This document shows, in pieces, positions 7,578 through 8,879 of a stretch of 8,879 nucleotides of DNA; position 1 is the first letter of the stretch; each line of letters opens with the position of its first letter. The stretch is from Pseudomonadota bacterium (GTDB lineage Bacteria > Pseudomonadota > Gammaproteobacteria > Xanthomonadales > Xanthomonadaceae), in the NCBI GenBank assembly GCA_023438325.1, contig JAEXRB010000112.1, positions 1 to 8,879 on the forward strand, read 5' to 3'. The notes beneath the pieces were generated by a model. It was not told the DNA's origin and ran no database searches. It was given only the letters and a program-made list of their open reading frames with translations. A program made the translations under genes and the position numbers.

Positions 7578-7621
7578 TGGCCGCTTTGGGTCGACAGGCG
7601 CCAATCGGCCATAAGCGGACA
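7578..7621. repeat. 44-bp imperfect palindrome in the divergent intergenic region
   Basis: The outer arms TGGCCGCTT (7578-7586) and AAGCGGACA (7613-7621) are inverted with one mismatch. The interior holds GGCGCC and a GGCCAT next to the right arm. From memory, very similar CCGCTTTGGGTCGA...AAGCGGACA sequences recur in many proteobacterial genomes and are sometimes annotated as spurious short proteins, so this may be one copy of a dispersed intergenic repeat. It could equally be an operator or an RNA hairpin. The right arm begins a TAAGCGG motif that recurs 29 bp further on (7641-7647). Confidence 0.5.
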
Positions 7622-7695
7622 GGTATCTCGAGTCAGCTATTAAGCGGGTGGGTCGCATCCGAGGTACAGCTAAGATGGAAGCTACAGTGTCTGGC

Positions 7696-7700
7696 AGGGA
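7696..7700 (+). promoter_or_regulatory. Ribosome binding site of the rightward unknown gene
   Basis: AGGGA lies 5 nt before the ATG at 7706. It is a moderate Shine-Dalgarno sequence at acceptable spacing and supports that start. Confidence 0.55.
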
Positions 7701-7705
7701 TTCGC

Positions 7706-8879
7706 ATGACAATTGCGCAGGTCGATTTTTCGGATCTGGGTTTTCGGCTCTTGGAGCCGGGTGGTGATTTCCATCCCCATGAAGTTGATCGGATGGCGGA
7801 GGTTGCGCGATCGCGTGCCCACTATGAGGTCGAACGATCCGGTGACGCGCGCTGGATCCGTCACCGGGACCGCAAGGTTGGGGCGATCGTTCCGCTACTG
7901 CGAGAGGTTGCAGCGGTCTGTGCGACCACCCATGACTTCGAGGCCTCTTTGGCAGCCTTACGCACTCGCGATCTTGCGTGGGGTAAGCTCGAACATCGCT
8001 ACCAAGCCTCGGTGGCAGATTGCATCAAGCTGTGCGAGCCGACGCCTGGCGAGCCCCCGCATCGGCGGATGCATTTCCTAACATCCGCGGCAGGTTTGGT
8101 TCCCCGTGACGAGTTGGTCCCCATGCTGGCATGGCACGTGCTGCCGGCGTTCTTTCGGTTGTTTCCCGCAGGGCATTTTGTCGCTTTCGAAGTGTCCTAC
8201 CAACTAGAAGTTCGGCTTGGTTTGTGCCGCAGCCTGCATCGGTTTTCCCAATATTCCGTCTCAACGTTTACGCCCAACGATCTTTCGCCACTGCAGAAGC
8301 TTCATGCCCAATCCTCCTACGAGACACCAGCGATCCTGGTCAACTTACTATCTGCCCTGACGTACCCTTGGGTCACGACTGTCAGCGCGGTTCGTACAGG
8401 CCTGCTCTTTGTGTTTGTGCTTGATCCCGCACCGGTGCATACCGAGCCTTTTTTTCCGGCCTCCTGGAGTGCGAAGCTACGAGAAACTGCGGACTTCGCT
8501 AGGGCACCGATTGACCTGCAACGAGCCCTTTTTGACAACGATCCCGACTATCACAGAGCTGCATCACTACGACGTCATCTGTTGAACGAAGCCCCCTCTG
8601 GCTCACAGAGCCTCGCACTGTTGCGGTATTCGATTGAACGCTTCAGTCGAACGCTGTGGCACTCCACTGATGTGGCGGAACACTGTCCGCCGGGTTCCAA
8701 TGTGATTGCCCCGTTGGCTTCGTTCGAATTCGGGCTGACCTTGGACCGTGTCATGCGGAAAGGTGTCCTTGCGGTGCTGGGAAGCTCCGAAACTGACCGC
8801 AAGGATGATTGCTTCGAGATTGCCGACCTTCTGGAGGAGCTCTGGTCTCAACGGAACGCCACACCAGGAGGCACCAAAT
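7706..8879 (+). CDS. Uncharacterised protein, 3' end outside window (391+ aa)
   Basis: From ATG 7706 (MTIAQVDFSDLGFRLLEPGG) the frame is open for 391 codons to the window edge with no stop, far longer than chance in this composition, and it starts after an AGGGA site. The protein looks soluble: no signal peptide and no convincing membrane helix, although short hydrophobic strands (GLLFVFVLDPAP, ~232-243) suggest a buried beta core. Helical segments dominate ~255-315 and ~335-382, ending in acidic and Trp-containing EIADLLEELW. I see no Walker, HTH, nuclease or TOPRIM signature and recognise no family. It is divergent from gajAB across a 297-bp spacer, so it may share control with Gabija, may be a neighbouring defence component, or may be unrelated cargo. 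It is missing its C-terminus here. Confidence 0.75.
   Translation, partial: MTIAQVDFSDLGFRLLEPGGDFHPHEVDRMAEVARSRAHYEVERSGDARWIRHRDRKVGAIVPLLREVAAVCATTHDFEASLAALRTRDLAWGKLEHRYQASVADCIKLCEPTPGEPPHRRMHFLTSAAGLVPRDELVPMLAWHVLPAFFRLFPAGHFVAFEVSYQLEVRLGLCRSLHRFSQYSVSTFTPNDLSPLQKLHAQSSYETPAILVNLLSALTYPWVTTVSAVRTGLLFVFVLDPAPVHTEPFFPASWSAKLRETADFARAPIDLQRALFDNDPDYHRAASLRRHLLNEAPSGSQSLALLRYSIERFSRTLWHSTDVAEHCPPGSNVIAPLASFEFGLTLDRVMRKGVLAVLGSSETDRKDDCFEIADLLEELWSQRNATPGGTK

Larger units (their letters stand above)
7409..7705. other. Divergent intergenic region between gajA and the rightward unknown gene
   Basis: This 297-bp spacer must hold the promoters for gajAB (leftward) and for the rightward gene. 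It contains a large imperfect palindrome (7578-7621) and two direct TAAGCGG copies (7612-7618 and 7641-7647). A small plus-strand frame ending in the palindrome (7423-7614) has no ribosome site and is not called a gene. No sigma-70 promoter is strong here; TAAGAT at 7671-7676 could be a -10 box for the rightward gene, but no good -35 box precedes it. Confidence 0.5.

Noticed and set aside
7423..7614. 63-aa plus-strand frame in the divergent spacer
   Set aside because: It has no ribosome site and ends within the palindromic repeat. Similar short products arise as spurious annotations of that repeat.
1..8879. CRISPR array, tRNA or rRNA genes, insertion-sequence ends
   Set aside because: I saw no regularly spaced direct repeats, no tRNA-like cloverleaf or T-loop sequence, and no transposase or matched terminal inverted repeats.

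Overview
The window looks like part of a defence or genomic island in a high-GC proteobacterium. That assignment is inferred from base composition, protein style and gene content; nothing in the window names a species. Composition is mosaic. Sample 60-base rows that I counted by hand are about 65-72% GC in the central operon, about 50-55% in the gene at 2151-2873, and about 50-65% in the rightmost gene, which suggests pieces of different origin.

Layout, left to right. (1) 2-2161 (+) is the C-terminal 719 residues of a large tyrosine-recombinase-like protein whose start lies off the left edge. It is probably part of the mobility module of the island. (2) 2151-2873 (-) is an unrecognised 240-residue protein, tail-to-tail with the recombinase and overlapping it by 11 bp. 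It has a very good Shine-Dalgarno sequence that fixes its start. (3) 2874-3893 is about 1 kb with no convincing intact gene. Coding-like but broken minus-strand reading frames suggest decayed genes. (4) 7408-3894 (-) is a two-gene operon: an OLD-family ATPase/TOPRIM nuclease (599 aa), then a UvrD/Rep-type superfamily 1 helicase (569 aa), 5 bp apart. This pair is the Gabija anti-phage system (GajA then GajB), and all main ATPase, helicase and TOPRIM motifs are present. (5) 7409-7705 is the divergent intergenic region. It contains a roughly 44-bp imperfect palindrome and a repeated TAAGCGG motif. (6) 7706 to the right edge (+) is a long open frame (391 codons, no stop) for an unrecognised soluble protein with a Shine-Dalgarno sequence before its ATG.

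How it works together: the Gabija pair is the functional core. By family knowledge, GajA is a nucleotide-controlled, sequence-specific DNA nickase/nuclease and GajB a DNA-stimulated helicase/NTPase, and together they block phage. The recombinase at the left would explain how the cassette moved. The unknown divergent gene on the right and the orphan gene on the left are the parts of the window that are not explained by known systems.
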